Origin: Pelomonas cellulosilytica | GTDB lineage: Bacteria; Pseudomonadota; Gammaproteobacteria; Burkholderiales; Burkholderiaceae_C | Length of the DNA stretch: 64,000 nucleotides | NCBI RefSeq assembly: GCF_021353265.1 | Contig: NZ_JAJTWU010000006.1 | Coordinates: forward strand, 186,001-250,000 | Direction of reading: 5' to 3' | Shown: one piece after another, positions 30,675-40,774 of the stretch | Numbering within the stretch: the stretch's first letter is position 1 | Layout of the letters: each line of letters begins with the position of its first letter | Position numbers and translations under genes: made by a program | Notes under the pieces: generated by a model | The model's database searches: none | What the model was told of the DNA's origin: nothing | Seen by the model: the letters and a program-made list of their open reading frames with translations, nothing else

Positions 30675-31928
30675 TCAACGGTCGATCTCGCCGAACACGA
30701 TGTCCATCGTGCCGATGATGGCCACGGCGTCAGCAATCATGTGGCCCTTGCCCATTTCGTCGAGCGCCGCGAGATGGGCAAAGCCAGGCGCGCGGATCTT
30801 CAGGCGATACGGCTTGTTGGCACCGTCGCTGACCAGGTAGATGCCGAACTCGCCCTTCGGGTGCTCGACGGCTGCGTAGGCCTCGCCTTCCGGCACATGG
30901 AAGCCTTCGGTGAAGAGCTTGAAGTGGTGGATCAGCTCTTCCATGTTGGACTTCATGTCCACACGGGCCGGCGGCGCCACCTTGTGGTTGTCGGTGATGA
31001 CCGGGCCGGGGTTGGCCTTGAGCCACTGCACGCACTGCTGCACGATGCGGTTGGACTGGCGCATCTCTTCGACGCGCACACAGTAGCGGTCATAGGTGTC
31101 GCCGTTGGTGCCGACGGGGATGTCGAAATCCATCTTGTCGTAGACGTCGTACGGCTGCTTCTTGCGCAGGTCCCAGGCAATTCCCGAGCCGCGCAGCATC
31201 GCACCAGTGAAGCCCATGTTGAGCGCGCGCTCGGGCGACACTACACCGATGCCGACGGTGCGCTGCTTCCAGATACGGTTGTCGGTCAGCAACGTCTCGT
31301 AGTCGTCGACGTTCTTCGGGAAGCGGCGGCAGAAGTCCTCGATGAAGTCCAGCAGCGAACCCTGGCGGTTCTCGTTGAGCTGGGCAATGGTCTTCGCGTT
31401 CTTGATCTTGCTGACCTGGTACTGCGGCATGCTGTCCGGCAGGTCGCGGTAGACACCGCCCGGACGGAAGTAGGCCGCGTGCATGCGCGCACCCGACACC
31501 GCCTCGTACATGTCGAAGATGTCCTCACGCTCGCGGAAGCAGTAGATGAGGATGTTCATCGCACCGCAGTCCAGCCCGTGCGCGCCGAGCCACAGCAGGT
31601 GGTTCAGGATGCGGGTCAGCTCGGCGAACATCACGCGGATGTACTGCGCACGGATCGGCACCTCGATACCCAGCATCTTCTCAATGGCCAGGCAGTAAGC
31701 GTGCTCGTTGGCCATCATCGACACGTAGTCGAGACGATCCATGTAGGGCAGCGACTGGATGAAGGTCTTCTGCTCGGCCAGCTTCTCCGTCGCACGGTGC
31801 AGCAGGCCGATGTGCGGGTCGGCACGCTGGATGACTTCGCCGTCCAGCTCCAGCACCAGACGCAGAACGCCGTGGGCGGCCGGGTGCTGAGGCCCGAAGT
31901 TCAGCGTGTAGTTCTTGATTTCAGCCAT
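30675..31928 (-). CDS. nuoD: NADH-quinone oxidoreductase subunit D
   Basis: A 417-residue 49-kDa-type subunit that forms the quinone site together with NuoB. The opening block [20 protein letters not shown] and [15 protein letters not shown] are diagnostic, as is the C-terminal DPVFGEIDR-like end ([11 protein letters not shown]). In this group nuoC and nuoD are separate genes, unlike E. coli, where they are fused. It starts three bases after nuoC. Confidence 0.97.
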   Translation of the reverse strand: MAEIKNYTLNFGPQHPAAHGVLRLVLELDGEVIQRADPHIGLLHRATEKLAEQKTFIQSLPYMDRLDYVSMMANEHAYCLAIEKMLGIEVPIRAQYIRVMFAELTRILNHLLWLGAHGLDCGAMNILIYCFREREDIFDMYEAVSGARMHAAYFRPGGVYRDLPDSMPQYQVSKIKNAKTIAQLNENRQGSLLDFIEDFCRRFPKNVDDYETLLTDNRIWKQRTVGIGVVSPERALNMGFTGAMLRGSGIAWDLRKKQPYDVYDKMDFDIPVGTNGDTYDRYCVRVEEMRQSNRIVQQCVQWLKANPGPVITDNHKVAPPARVDMKSNMEELIHHFKLFTEGFHVPEGEAYAAVEHPKGEFGIYLVSDGANKPYRLKIRAPGFAHLAALDEMGKGHMIADAVAIIGTMDIVFGEIDR

Positions 31929-31931
31929 AAC

Positions 31932-32528
31932 TTACAGACCGCCGTACTTGTCTTCACGAATGATGCGCGGCGTGATCTCGCGCGGCTCGATGGTCACCGG
32001 CTGGTAGACCACGCGCTTCTGCTCGGCGTCGTAGCGCATCTCGACGTGACCCGACACCGGGAAGTCCTTGCGCATCGGGTGGCCGATGAAACCGTAGTCC
32101 GTCAGGATGCGGCGCAGGTCGTTGTGGCCGTCGAAGATGACGCCGTACATGTCGAACGCCTCGCGCTCGAACCAGTTGGCCGAGTTCCATACCGGCGTGA
32201 CCGAGGCCACGCAGGGGAAGTCATCATCGGTCGCGAAGACCTTCAGGCGCAGGCGCCAGTTCTTGCTGACCGACATCAGATGGCTGACGACGGCATAACG
32301 GGGGCCTTCATACAGGCCATCGCCGTAGCTGCTGTAGTCGACGCCGCAGAGGTCGAGCAACTGTTCGAACTTCAGCTCGGCATGATCACGCAACGTCGTC
32401 GCCACGCCGAAGTAGTCGGCGGCGCGGACCGTCAGCGTCAGTTCGCCGAGGGCGTTCTTGAGCGAGACGACGCGCTCGCCAAGGATGGCACCCAATTGCT
32501 GGGCCAGGGTATCGAGGTTCAGGCTCAT
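31932..32528 (-). CDS. nuoC: NADH-quinone oxidoreductase subunit C
   Basis: A 198-residue 30-kDa-type peripheral subunit without cofactors that holds the hydrophilic arm together. The family signature is [20 protein letters not shown], followed by [19 protein letters not shown]. The ATG at 32528 ([13 protein letters not shown]) is the natural start, eight bases after nuoB; the longer frame upstream overlaps nuoB. Confidence 0.96.
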   Translation of the reverse strand: MSLNLDTLAQQLGAILGERVVSLKNALGELTLTVRAADYFGVATTLRDHAELKFEQLLDLCGVDYSSYGDGLYEGPRYAVVSHLMSVSKNWRLRLKVFATDDDFPCVASVTPVWNSANWFEREAFDMYGVIFDGHNDLRRILTDYGFIGHPMRKDFPVSGHVEMRYDAEQKRVVYQPVTIEPREITPRIIREDKYGGL

Positions 32529-32536
32529 TCCGGGGC

Positions 32537-33013
32537 TCAGCGGGCGATGGTGTTTTCGCGGCGGATCTTCGCCTGCAGCTGCAGGATGCCGTACAGCAGC
32601 GCCTCGGCCGTCGGCGGGCAGCCGGGCACGTAGACGTCCACCGGCACGATGCGATCGCAGCCGCGTACGACGGAGTAGCTGTAGTGGTAGTAGCCGCCGC
32701 CGTTGGCGCACGAGCCCATCGACAGCACCCAGCGCGGCTCGGCCATCTGGTCGTACACCTTGCGCAGCGCCGGCGCCATCTTGTTGCACAGCGTGCCGGC
32801 CACGATCATCAGATCGGACTGACGCGGGCTCGGACGGAACAGCATGCCAAAACGGTCGATGTCATAGCGCGCGGCACCCGCGTGCATCATCTCGACGGCG
32901 CAGCAGGCCAGACCGAAGGTCATCGGCCACAACGAACCCGTCTTGGACCAGTTGATGAGCTTGTCGACCGACGTGGTGACGAAGCCCTCTTTCAAGACGC
33001 CATCAATTGCCAT
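32537..33013 (-). CDS. nuoB: NADH-quinone oxidoreductase subunit B
   Basis: A 158-residue subunit that binds the terminal cluster N2, which reduces quinone. The tandem cysteines are in [10 protein letters not shown], with further ligands in [10 protein letters not shown] and [11 protein letters not shown]. Its position between nuoA and nuoC is standard. Confidence 0.97.
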   Translation of the reverse strand: MAIDGVLKEGFVTTSVDKLINWSKTGSLWPMTFGLACCAVEMMHAGAARYDIDRFGMLFRPSPRQSDLMIVAGTLCNKMAPALRKVYDQMAEPRWVLSMGSCANGGGYYHYSYSVVRGCDRIVPVDVYVPGCPPTAEALLYGILQLQAKIRRENTIAR

Positions 33014-33043
33014 TTGGAATTCCCAGCTTGTGTCGGCGAACGC

Positions 33044-33403
33044 TCATTCCCAATCCAGGGCGCCCTTTTTCCATTCGTAGGCAAAGCCGACGACCAGAAT
33101 GCCGAGGAAGATCATCATCGCCCAGAAGCCAGTCGCCCCGATTTCCTTGAGCGCAACAGCCCACGGAAACAGGAAGGCGATTTCCAGGTCGAACAGGATG
33201 AAGAGGATGGCGACGAGGTAGTAGCGCACGTCGAATTTCATGCGCGCGTCTTCAAACGCCTCGAAGCCACATTCGTAGGGGGAATTCTTGGCCGCGTCAG
33301 GCCGATTCGGGCCGAGCAGCGCGCCGAGCAACTGGGGAGCGATCCCGACTGCTGCGCCGACCAAGATGAAGAGGATGACGGGCAGATACTGTTCGAGATT
33401 CAT
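33044..33403 (-). CDS. nuoA: NADH-quinone oxidoreductase subunit A
   Basis: A 119-residue three-helix membrane subunit homologous to ND3. The flexible loop carries the conserved [20 protein letters not shown], whose Cys is exposed in the deactive form of the enzyme in other organisms. It is the first gene of the 14-gene nuo operon. The promoter is not clear: the 186 bases up to the tRNA hold a TTGACT hexamer at the right distance but no convincing -10 box. Confidence 0.97.
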   Translation of the reverse strand: MNLEQYLPVILFILVGAAVGIAPQLLGALLGPNRPDAAKNSPYECGFEAFEDARMKFDVRYYLVAILFILFDLEIAFLFPWAVALKEIGATGFWAMMIFLGILVVGFAYEWKKGALDWE

Positions 33404-33443
33404 CGTTGAAGTCCCCAGAGCCGGGCTAACAGAAAGTCAACGC

Positions 33444-33462
33444 GATCTGCAAAAAGCAGACC
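33444..33462 (-). promoter_or_regulatory. Small hairpin upstream of nuoA
   Basis: A 7-bp stem (GGTCTGC with GCAGATC on the minus strand, one G-T pair) closes a five-T loop, 41-59 bases upstream of nuoA. It would be in the nuo leader if transcription comes from the tRNA-Leu side. The rest of the 33404-33589 spacer shows a CCGGC/GCCGG hairpin just after the tRNA, but no clear promoter. Confidence 0.3.
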
Positions 33463-33589
33463 ACAAAAGCAAACAGGCGCGCCACCAGCGAATCGAATGA
33501 TGTCGCTCGCGGATCGCGCCCGCCTGGAACCTTGCTCCGATCAACCGGCTTCAGGCCGGGCTTTCGAAGCGACAGGCCGCTTCATTGTC

Positions 33590-33674
33590 TGGTGCCGTCG
33601 GCGAGACTCGAACTCGCACAGCTTTCGCCACTACCCCCTCAAGATAGCGTGTCTACCAATTTCACCACGACGGC
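33590..33674 (-). tRNA. tRNA-Leu (anticodon GAG)
   Basis: An 85-nt class II tRNA is seen on the minus strand. The acceptor stem GCCGTCG pairs fully with CGACGGC, and the anticodon stem CTATC/GGTAG closes the loop TTGAGGG, giving anticodon GAG for CUC and CUU codons. A long variable arm and the T-loop GTTCGAGTC are present. The discriminator A and CCA are encoded in the DNA. The position between secG and nuoA is usual for the order. Confidence 0.97.
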
Positions 33675-33687
33675 TGGTATTCAAATC

Positions 33688-33735
33688 GTCTGACGACCAA
33701 GGAGGGTTTGCCTTGTCAGACAGCCTCGCATTCTA
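33688..33735 (-). promoter_or_regulatory. Putative tRNA-Leu promoter and leader stem-loop
   Basis: On the minus strand a -10-like TAGAAT (33730-33735) stands about 55 bases before the tRNA 5' end; its -35 region is weak (CAGGGC). Between them a stem GTCTGAC/GTCAGAC (33688-33721) with an inner AAGG/CCTT pairing lies in the leader that RNase P would remove. Confidence 0.35.
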
Positions 33736-33786
33736 TACCGAAAACCAGGGGCGCCCTGGCGTCGAAGCGAGGTTTTTACTCGGGCA

Positions 33787-34170
33787 TCATTCCGACGCGG
33801 CCGATGCAGCAACCGGAGCCGGCGCGAGGACCGCGCCGGGGATGGCCGCGGCACCCGACGCCGCCGCGGAGGCAGCCGTCGCAGCGATCGGCGCACGGTC
33901 CAGCGCAGTGTCGCCGGCCGAGACCGCCGAGCGGCCATTGGCCAGGAAAGCCAGGCCCAGCGTGCAGCCGAAGAACAGCGTCGCGGCCACGGCAGTGCTG
34001 CGCGACAGGAAGTTGGCGCTGCCCGTAGCACCGAACAGGCTGCCCGAGGCCCCGCTGCCGAAGGAGGCGCCCATGTCGGCGCCCTTGCCGTGCTGCACCA
34101 GCACCAGACCGATGATCGCGAGAGCCGACAGCAACTGGACGATCAACACCAGATTCGCAAAGAACTGCAT
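33787..34170 (-). CDS. secG: Protein-export membrane protein SecG
   Basis: A 127-residue small subunit of the SecYEG translocon. Two membrane helices (about residues 4-24 and 53-73) flank the conserved GLVLVQHGKGADMGASFGSG-type cytoplasmic loop. An Ala/Pro-rich tail of about 45 residues follows. The ATG at 34170 has a GGAG site eight bases upstream; a GTG nine bases further up is too close to that site. Confidence 0.95.
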   Translation of the reverse strand: MQFFANLVLIVQLLSALAIIGLVLVQHGKGADMGASFGSGASGSLFGATGSANFLSRSTAVAATLFFGCTLGLAFLANGRSAVSAGDTALDRAPIAATAASAAASGAAAIPGAVLAPAPVAASAASE

Positions 34171-34234
34171 TCCAAACACTCCATCAAAACACTTGTGACG
34201 CCCCGCCCTGCGGCGCGGGCGCCGGAAAAAATTC

Positions 34235-34978
34235 TTAGTGAGCGGCGGCCAGGCAGATGGCGGCGAAATCAGCCACCTTCAACGACGCGCCACCGATCAG
34301 GCCACCATCGATGTCCGCCTGAGCGAACAGCTGCGCGGCGTTGTCGCCCTTGACACTGCCGCCATACAGGATGCGCATGGCTGCTGCGCGATCCGTCGCA
34401 GCCTGCAACTGGGCACGCAGCACCGCGTGCACCGCCTGCGCCTGTTCGGGCGTGGCCGTCAGGCCGGTGCCGATCGCCCAGACGGGCTCGTACGCCACCA
34501 CCATCTCGCCACAGCAATGCCCCAGCGTGTGGATGACGGCGGCGAGCTGGCGCTTCACCACGGCTTCGGTCTGGCCGGCCTCGCGCTCGGCGCGCGTCTC
34601 GCCGACACAGACGATCGGCGTGACGCCATGGGCCAGCGCCGCCTTCGCCTTGTCGGCGACGAGCTGATCGCTCTCCGCGTGGTACGCGCGGCGCTCCGAG
34701 TGACCCACGATGGCATAGCGGCAACCGACGTCCGCCAGCATCGCGCTCGAAACCTCGCCGGTGTAGGCGCCCTGCTCGTGCGACGAGCAGTCCTGCGCGC
34801 CGTACACGAGGGACGACCCCATCAGCGCGAGCGCTGTCTCGGTGATGTAGGGAAACGGCACGCAGACCGCTACATCGGCGTTCCACGGCCCGGCCTCTTT
34901 AAGACCCGCGAGCAGCTGCGCATTGGCCGCGCGGCTGCCATGCATCTTCCAGTTGCCCACGACGAGTTTTCTTCTCAT
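34235..34978 (-). CDS. tpiA: Triosephosphate isomerase
   Basis: A 247-residue TIM-barrel enzyme that interconverts dihydroxyacetone phosphate and glyceraldehyde 3-phosphate. The catalytic residues are visible: Lys in GNWKMHG, His in IVGHSERR and Glu in [11 protein letters not shown], with the phosphate loop YGGSVKGDN. The length is that of the family. It lies 13 bases downstream of the quinone oxidoreductase gene and 64 bases before secG. Confidence 0.97.
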   Translation of the reverse strand: MRRKLVVGNWKMHGSRAANAQLLAGLKEAGPWNADVAVCVPFPYITETALALMGSSLVYGAQDCSSHEQGAYTGEVSSAMLADVGCRYAIVGHSERRAYHAESDQLVADKAKAALAHGVTPIVCVGETRAEREAGQTEAVVKRQLAAVIHTLGHCCGEMVVAYEPVWAIGTGLTATPEQAQAVHAVLRAQLQAATDRAAAMRILYGGSVKGDNAAQLFAQADIDGGLIGGASLKVADFAAICLAAAH

Positions 34979-34991
34979 GTCAACTCCTCCG

Positions 34992-35978
34992 TCACCAGGT
35001 CAGCACGATCTTGCCGATGTGCCGGTTCGACTCCATCAAAGCGTGGGCCTCGGGCGCCTGGGCGGCTGCCAGTTCGCGGTAGATGACCGGCTTGATGTGC
35101 CCCGCGTCGATCAGCGGCCACACGGCACCCCGCAGTGAACGCGCAACGCCGGACTTGAACGCCGTGGAGCGCGGTCGCAGCGTCGAGCCAGTGATGGTCA
35201 GGCGCTTGCGCAGCACCAGGCCGGCATCGATCTCGGCCTTGACCCCGCCCTGCACGGCGATGACGGCCAGGCGGCCATCCTCCGCCAGTGCCTGCACGCC
35301 GCGGCCGATGTAGTCACCCGCCACCATGTCGAGGATCACGTCGACACCTCGACCCGAGGTCGCCGCACGGGCCTCGGCAACGAAGTCCTGTTCGCGATAG
35401 TTGATGGCCAGCTCCGCGCCGAGCGCCTCGCAGGCCTCGGCCTTGTCGGCCGCGCCGACCGTGACGAACACGCGGGCACCCAGCGCTTTGGCCATCTGGA
35501 TGGCCGTCACGCCGATGCCGCTGGAGCCACCGTGGACAAGCAACGTTTCGCCCGCCTTCAGCGCCGCGCGCTCGAACACATTGGCCCAGACAGTGAAGCA
35601 GGTCTCCGGCAACGTGGCCGCCTGCGTCAGCGTCCAGCCACGCGGGACCGGCAGGCATTGCCCGACCGGCGCCACGCACAGCTCCGCATAGCCGCCGCCG
35701 TTGACCAGCGCACAGACGCTGTCGCCCAGCGCCAGGCCGTGCGCAGCCAGCGCCTCCGCGTCGCCGTCGACGATCTGGCCAGCAACCTCCAGGCCAGGCA
35801 GGTCACTCGCCCCCGGCGGCGGCGGGTAGGCGCCCTTGCGCTGCAGCACGTCCGGCCGATTGATGCCAGAGGCCGCCACGCGGATTAGGCACTCGCCCGA
35901 GCCCGCGACCGGGTCCGGCCGCTCGACCAGCTCCAACACCTCGGGCCCGCCAGGGCGGGCGATCGCGATGGCCTTCAT
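34992..35978 (-). CDS. NAD(P)H-quinone oxidoreductase, zinc-independent MDR family
   Basis: A 328-residue medium-chain dehydrogenase of the PIG3/QOR type, without the zinc-ligand cysteines. It has the GroES-like N-terminal domain ([20 protein letters not shown]) and the NADPH site [17 protein letters not shown]. It reduces quinones or other enones with NADPH. It lies between pnp and tpiA, 11 bases after pnp, an arrangement common in Burkholderiales. Confidence 0.9.
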   Translation of the reverse strand: MKAIAIARPGGPEVLELVERPDPVAGSGECLIRVAASGINRPDVLQRKGAYPPPPGASDLPGLEVAGQIVDGDAEALAAHGLALGDSVCALVNGGGYAELCVAPVGQCLPVPRGWTLTQAATLPETCFTVWANVFERAALKAGETLLVHGGSSGIGVTAIQMAKALGARVFVTVGAADKAEACEALGAELAINYREQDFVAEARAATSGRGVDVILDMVAGDYIGRGVQALAEDGRLAVIAVQGGVKAEIDAGLVLRKRLTITGSTLRPRSTAFKSGVARSLRGAVWPLIDAGHIKPVIYRELAAAQAPEAHALMESNRHIGKIVLTW

Positions 35979-35989
35979 CGCCGGATGAC

Positions 35990-38143
35990 TTACTCGGCGG
36001 CGGGAGGCGCGGCTTCCTCGACCGGCGCGGCCTCACGCGGCTCACGCTCGGGGCGATCGATCAGCGCCTTCATGGACAGCTTGATGCGACCCTTCTCGTC
36101 GGTCTCCAGCACCTTGACCTTGACGACCTGACCTTCCTGCAGGAAGTCAGTCACCTTCTCGACGCGCTGGTGTGCGATCTGGCTGATGTGCAGCAGACCG
36201 TCCTTGCCAGGCAGCAGGTTCACGAGCGCACCGAAGTCCAGGATCTTGACGATCGGGCCTTCGTAGACCTTGCCCACTTCGACTTCGGCCGTGATCTCGG
36301 CGATGCGCTTCTTGGCCATCTCGGCCTTCTCGGCGTCGGCCGAGGCGATGGTGATGGTGCCGTCTTCGCCGATGTCGATGGTCGTGCCGGTCTCTTCGGT
36401 CAGCGCGCGGATGGTTGCGCCGCCCTTGCCGATGACGTCACGGATCTTCTCCGGGTTGATCTTCATCGTGTACAGACGCGGCGCGAACTGCGACACCTCG
36501 GTGTTGGCCGTGCCCATGGCCTCGACCATCTTGGACAGGATGTGCAGACGGGCTTCCTTGGCCTGGGCCAGCGCGACCTGCATGATTTCCTTGGTGATGC
36601 CCTGGATCTTGATGTCCATCTGCAGGGCGGTGATGCCGGTCGTCGTGCCGGCCACCTTGAAGTCCATGTCGCCCAGGTGATCTTCGTCACCCAGGATGTC
36701 GGTCAGCACGGCGAAGCGGTTGGCGTCCTTGATCAGGCCCATGGCGATGCCGGCCACATGGGCCTTCATCGGCACGCCGGCGTCCATCAGTGCCAGGCAG
36801 CCGCCGCAGACGGAAGCCATCGACGACGAACCGTTGGACTCGGTGATTTCGGAGACGACGCGCAGCGAGTACGGGAAGTCTTCCTTGCTCGGCAGCGCGG
36901 CGATCAGGGCACGCTTGGCCAGGCGGCCGTGGCCGATTTCGCGGCGCTTCGGCGAGCCCACACGGCCCGTCTCGCCGGTGGCGAAGGGGGGCATGTTGTA
37001 GTGCATCATGAAGCGGTCTTCGAACTCGCCATCCAGCGCGTCGATACGCTGCGCATCACGGTCCGTGCCGAGCGTGGCGACGACCAGGGCCTGCGTCTCG
37101 CCACGCGTGAACAGCGCCGAGCCGTGCGTGCGCGGCAGGATGCCGTTGCGGATCTCGATGGGGCGCACGGTGCGGGTGTCGCGACCATCGATGCGCGGCT
37201 CGCCGGCCAGGATCTGGCTGCGGACGATGCGGGCTTCGATCTCGAACAGCAGGCCTTCGACCTCGACCTTGTCGAACGACACGCCTTCGGTGGTCAGCGC
37301 GGCGAAGACGTTGGCCGCGGCCGTGCGGCAGGCTTGCGTGCGGGCCTGCTTGGAGCGGATCTGGTAGGCCTCGCGCAGCGGGCCTTCGGCCAGGGCGTTG
37401 ACCTTGGCGATGAAGGCTTCGTCCTTGGCAGGTGCAGTCCAGTTCCAGGCCGGCTTGCCGGCTTCCTTGACCAGCTCGTTGATCGCGGCGATGGCGACAT
37501 TGCCCTGCTCATGGCCGAAGACCACGGCACCCAGCATGACTTCTTCCGACAGGCCCGAAGCCTCGGACTCGACCATCAGCACGGCAGCTTGCGTACCGGC
37601 GACCACCAGATCCATCTGGCTGTTGGCCAGTTCGGACTTGCTGGGGTTCAGCACGTAGTCACCGTTGACGTAGCCCACGCGGGCAGCGCCGATGGGGCCG
37701 TTGAAGGGGATACCGGACACGGCCAGCGCGGCGGACGTGCCGATCATGGCGGCGATGTCGGCCTGCACCTCGGGGTTCAGGCTCACGACGTGGATGACGA
37801 CCTGGACTTCGTTGAAGAAGCCTTCGGGGAACAGCGGGCGGATCGGGCGGTCGATCAGGCGGCTGGTCAGCGTCTCGTGCTCGCTCGGGCGGCCTTCACG
37901 CTTGAAGAAGCTGCCGGGGATCTTGCCGGCGGCATAGGTCTTCTCGAGGTAGTCGACGGTCAGCGGGAAGAAGTCCTGGCCGGCCTTGGCCTCGGTCTTG
38001 GCGACCACGGTGGCCAGCACGACGGTGCCTTCGATGTTGACGAGGACGGCGCCGGTGGACTGGCGGGCGATCTCGCCCGTTTCCAGCACGACTTGGTGGC
38101 GGCCCCATTGGAAGGACTTGGTGACCTTGTTGAACATGGACAT
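35990..38143 (-). CDS. pnp: Polyribonucleotide nucleotidyltransferase (PNPase)
   Basis: A 717-residue 3'-to-5' phosphorolytic exoribonuclease and degradosome component. It has two RNase PH-like domains, the second with [21 protein letters not shown]-type catalytic residues split around the Asp-rich site ([17 protein letters not shown]). A KH domain ([20 protein letters not shown]) and an S1 domain ([20 protein letters not shown]) follow. Of three nearby in-frame ATGs, the one at 38143 has the AGGAG site at the best distance. It is downstream of rpsO, with a terminator and a large stem-loop in between, as in E. coli, where PNPase controls its own mRNA. Confidence 0.96.
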   Translation of the reverse strand: MSMFNKVTKSFQWGRHQVVLETGEIARQSTGAVLVNIEGTVVLATVVAKTEAKAGQDFFPLTVDYLEKTYAAGKIPGSFFKREGRPSEHETLTSRLIDRPIRPLFPEGFFNEVQVVIHVVSLNPEVQADIAAMIGTSAALAVSGIPFNGPIGAARVGYVNGDYVLNPSKSELANSQMDLVVAGTQAAVLMVESEASGLSEEVMLGAVVFGHEQGNVAIAAINELVKEAGKPAWNWTAPAKDEAFIAKVNALAEGPLREAYQIRSKQARTQACRTAAANVFAALTTEGVSFDKVEVEGLLFEIEARIVRSQILAGEPRIDGRDTRTVRPIEIRNGILPRTHGSALFTRGETQALVVATLGTDRDAQRIDALDGEFEDRFMMHYNMPPFATGETGRVGSPKRREIGHGRLAKRALIAALPSKEDFPYSLRVVSEITESNGSSSMASVCGGCLALMDAGVPMKAHVAGIAMGLIKDANRFAVLTDILGDEDHLGDMDFKVAGTTTGITALQMDIKIQGITKEIMQVALAQAKEARLHILSKMVEAMGTANTEVSQFAPRLYTMKINPEKIRDVIGKGGATIRALTEETGTTIDIGEDGTITIASADAEKAEMAKKRIAEITAEVEVGKVYEGPIVKILDFGALVNLLPGKDGLLHISQIAHQRVEKVTDFLQEGQVVKVKVLETDEKGRIKLSMKALIDRPEREPREAAPVEEAAPPAAE

Positions 38144-38231
38144 GCTCATTTCTCCTGTTTATGTTGGGCGCTAGTCATCAAACTTGGGCGCCCGGTGAAA
38201 CCGGAAACGAGGCTGGGTTTGGTCCAGATGC

Positions 38232-38270
38232 CATTCCAGGGCGACTCTCAAACGGAGCCGTCTTGGAATG
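38232..38270 (-). promoter_or_regulatory. Stem-loop in the pnp leader
   Basis: CATTCCA and TGGAATG close a 39-base element whose inside can pair further (GAC/GTC and CTC/GAG). It lies 89-127 bases upstream of pnp. In E. coli, an RNase III-cleaved leader stem starts PNPase self-control. This could be the equivalent, but that is an inference from place and shape. Confidence 0.45.
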
Positions 38271-38299
38271 ATCCGCGACCACGTCAGCTTGGTTCCGGC

Positions 38300-38345
38300 A
38301 AAAAGACGAAGAGCCTGTACTGGGCTTGATGGACCAGACAGGCTC
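38300..38345 (-). terminator. rpsO terminator
   Basis: On the minus strand GAGCCTGT pairs with ACAGGCTC (38311-38345), an inner CTGG/CCAG pair extends the stem, and a five-T run follows shortly after at 38300-38304. It stands 19 bases after the rpsO stop. It would separate rpsO from pnp partly. Confidence 0.8.
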
Positions 38346-38363
38346 CTCGACGGATTCGCTAGA

Positions 38364-38633
38364 TTACTTGCGCAGGCCCAGCTTCTGGATCAGCGCGACA
38401 TAACGGTCGGCGTCAACGCGCTTCAGGTAGGCCAGCAGGCTCTTGCGCGTGTTGACCATCTTCAGCAGGCCGCGGCGGCCGTGATGGTCCTTGGCATGCA
38501 GCTTGAAGTGGGGGGTCAGCTCGTTGATGCGGGCGGTCAGCAGAGCGACTTGGACTTCGGGGCTACCGGTGTCATTGGCGCTGCGGGCATTGGCCTTGAC
38601 GATTTCGGCCTTGTTCAGATCGGCGACGGACAT
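38364..38633 (-). CDS. rpsO: 30S ribosomal protein S15
   Basis: An 89-residue primary 16S rRNA-binding protein of the small subunit platform, at exactly the usual length. Family blocks are [20 protein letters not shown] and [20 protein letters not shown]. The ATG at 38633 starts [12 protein letters not shown]. It has its own strong promoter upstream and a terminator before pnp. Confidence 0.98.
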   Translation of the reverse strand: MSVADLNKAEIVKANARSANDTGSPEVQVALLTARINELTPHFKLHAKDHHGRRGLLKMVNTRKSLLAYLKRVDADRYVALIQKLGLRK

Positions 38634-38778
38634 TTGTTTTCCTGGGTTTCGGAAGTCCGGCCGGGCGAGACGCAACTGCTGGCGCCGCCTCAGACGGTTT
38701 CCGGGGTTGACTTGCGGACACGGGGGAAACCACCCCGAGCCGTGCTGACGTTTCACGCACAAGGCGCAAAACCTGCGG

Positions 38779-38807
38779 ATTGTAGCCCAAGGCGGCCGGG
38801 CGCCCAA
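38779..38807 (-). promoter_or_regulatory. rpsO promoter (sigma-70 type)
   Basis: On the minus strand a -35 TTGGGC (38802-38807) and a -10 TACAAT (38779-38784) are separated by exactly 17 bases. Transcription would start near 38772, about 140 bases before rpsO. The remainder of the 38634-39004 gap holds no other gene or clear site. Confidence 0.75.
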
Positions 38808-39004
38808 GCTGCGGCAGGTCAGGCGCGCGAACATGGCGCCAACGATGCGGGCTTCAAGGGCGCCGACCACCCCGCCCTGCAAATGCGTGACTTCATGGGC
38901 CCAGCCCCGCCATACCTCTTGAACCACCTTCGCGCCGCCCAATCTCCGCTGCATCGGGTGCTGCTCCCGACCGGTTCAGCAGCGCAAACCAACGGAGTTC
39001 CACG

Positions 39005-39387
39005 ATGTTCTATCTGACCCATCCCCGCCATGCGGCGCGCGTGCTGCGCTCCTTCGACGTCGACACCGCCCGCACGCCGGCGCTGGATGTCAGCGAGGAC
39101 GAGCAGGCCTACCACGTCACGGCCGACCTGCCCGGCGTCGCCAAGGAGGCCGTCAAGGTCCGCGTCGATGGCCGCCGCGTGAGCATCGAGACGACCCCCG
39201 ACGAGGCCGCACCGGCCGATGGCTCGCGCCTGGTCTACCGCGAACGCCGCGCCGCCCGCTACGCCCGCAGCTTCGCGCTACCGGCCGACGTCGACCAGGG
39301 CCGCTCCGAAGCCCGCTTCGACAACGGCGTGCTGACGCTGAAACTGGCCAAGCGTGTCGCCGAGAACGGCGGCTTCCTGACCGTCAA

Positions 39388-39391
<4 letters not shown>
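39005..39391 (+). CDS. Hsp20/alpha-crystallin small heat-shock protein
   Basis: A 128-residue ATP-independent holdase chaperone. The alpha-crystallin domain spans about residues 25-115 ([20 protein letters not shown], then [26 protein letters not shown]). The A-x-x-x-n-G-v-L motif is intact. The N-terminal arm is short and the C-terminal I-x-I anchor is not evident. A GGAG site precedes the ATG. Its stop codon overlaps the stop of tsaD tail to tail. Confidence 0.9.
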
Positions 39392-40424
<1,033 letters not shown>

Positions 40425-40428
<4 letters not shown>

Positions 40429-40763
40429 TTGCCCTCTTTGGCGTGGTTGATCGAGTACTTGGGGATCTCGACCGTCACGTCCTGCTGGCCGAGGATGGCC
40501 TGGCAGGACAGCCGCGAGTCGGGTTCCAGGCCCCAGGCGCGGTCCAGCATGTCTTCCTCGCCCTCCTCCATCTCGGACAGCGAGCGCCCGCCCTGGCGCA
40601 CGATGACGTGGCAGGTCGTGCAGGCACAGACCTGGTCGCAGGCGTGCTCGATGTGGATGTCGTGGTCCAGCAGCGCCTCGCAGATCGACGTGCCGGGCGG
40701 CGCTGTGACGGTCGCGCCCTGCGGGCAGTACTCGGCGTGCGGCAGGATGGTGATGACGGGCAT
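40425..40763 (-). CDS. fdx: ISC-type 2Fe-2S ferredoxin
   Basis: A 112-residue adrenodoxin-like ferredoxin that supplies electrons for Fe-S cluster assembly on IscU. The cluster ligands are in [17 protein letters not shown] and RLSCQA. It sits at the standard place after hscA. Its TGA overlaps the GTG start of tsaD. Confidence 0.96.
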
Positions 40764-40774
40764 GGTGACGGGTC

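Noticed and set aside
33590-33674. The tRNA-Leu gene as an integration site for a mobile island
   Set aside because: No integrase gene, no repeat of the tRNA 3' end, and ordinary housekeeping genes on both sides.
36170-38329. A 719-codon open frame antisense to pnp
   Set aside because: It is the mirror of the PNPase gene with biased composition and no family features.
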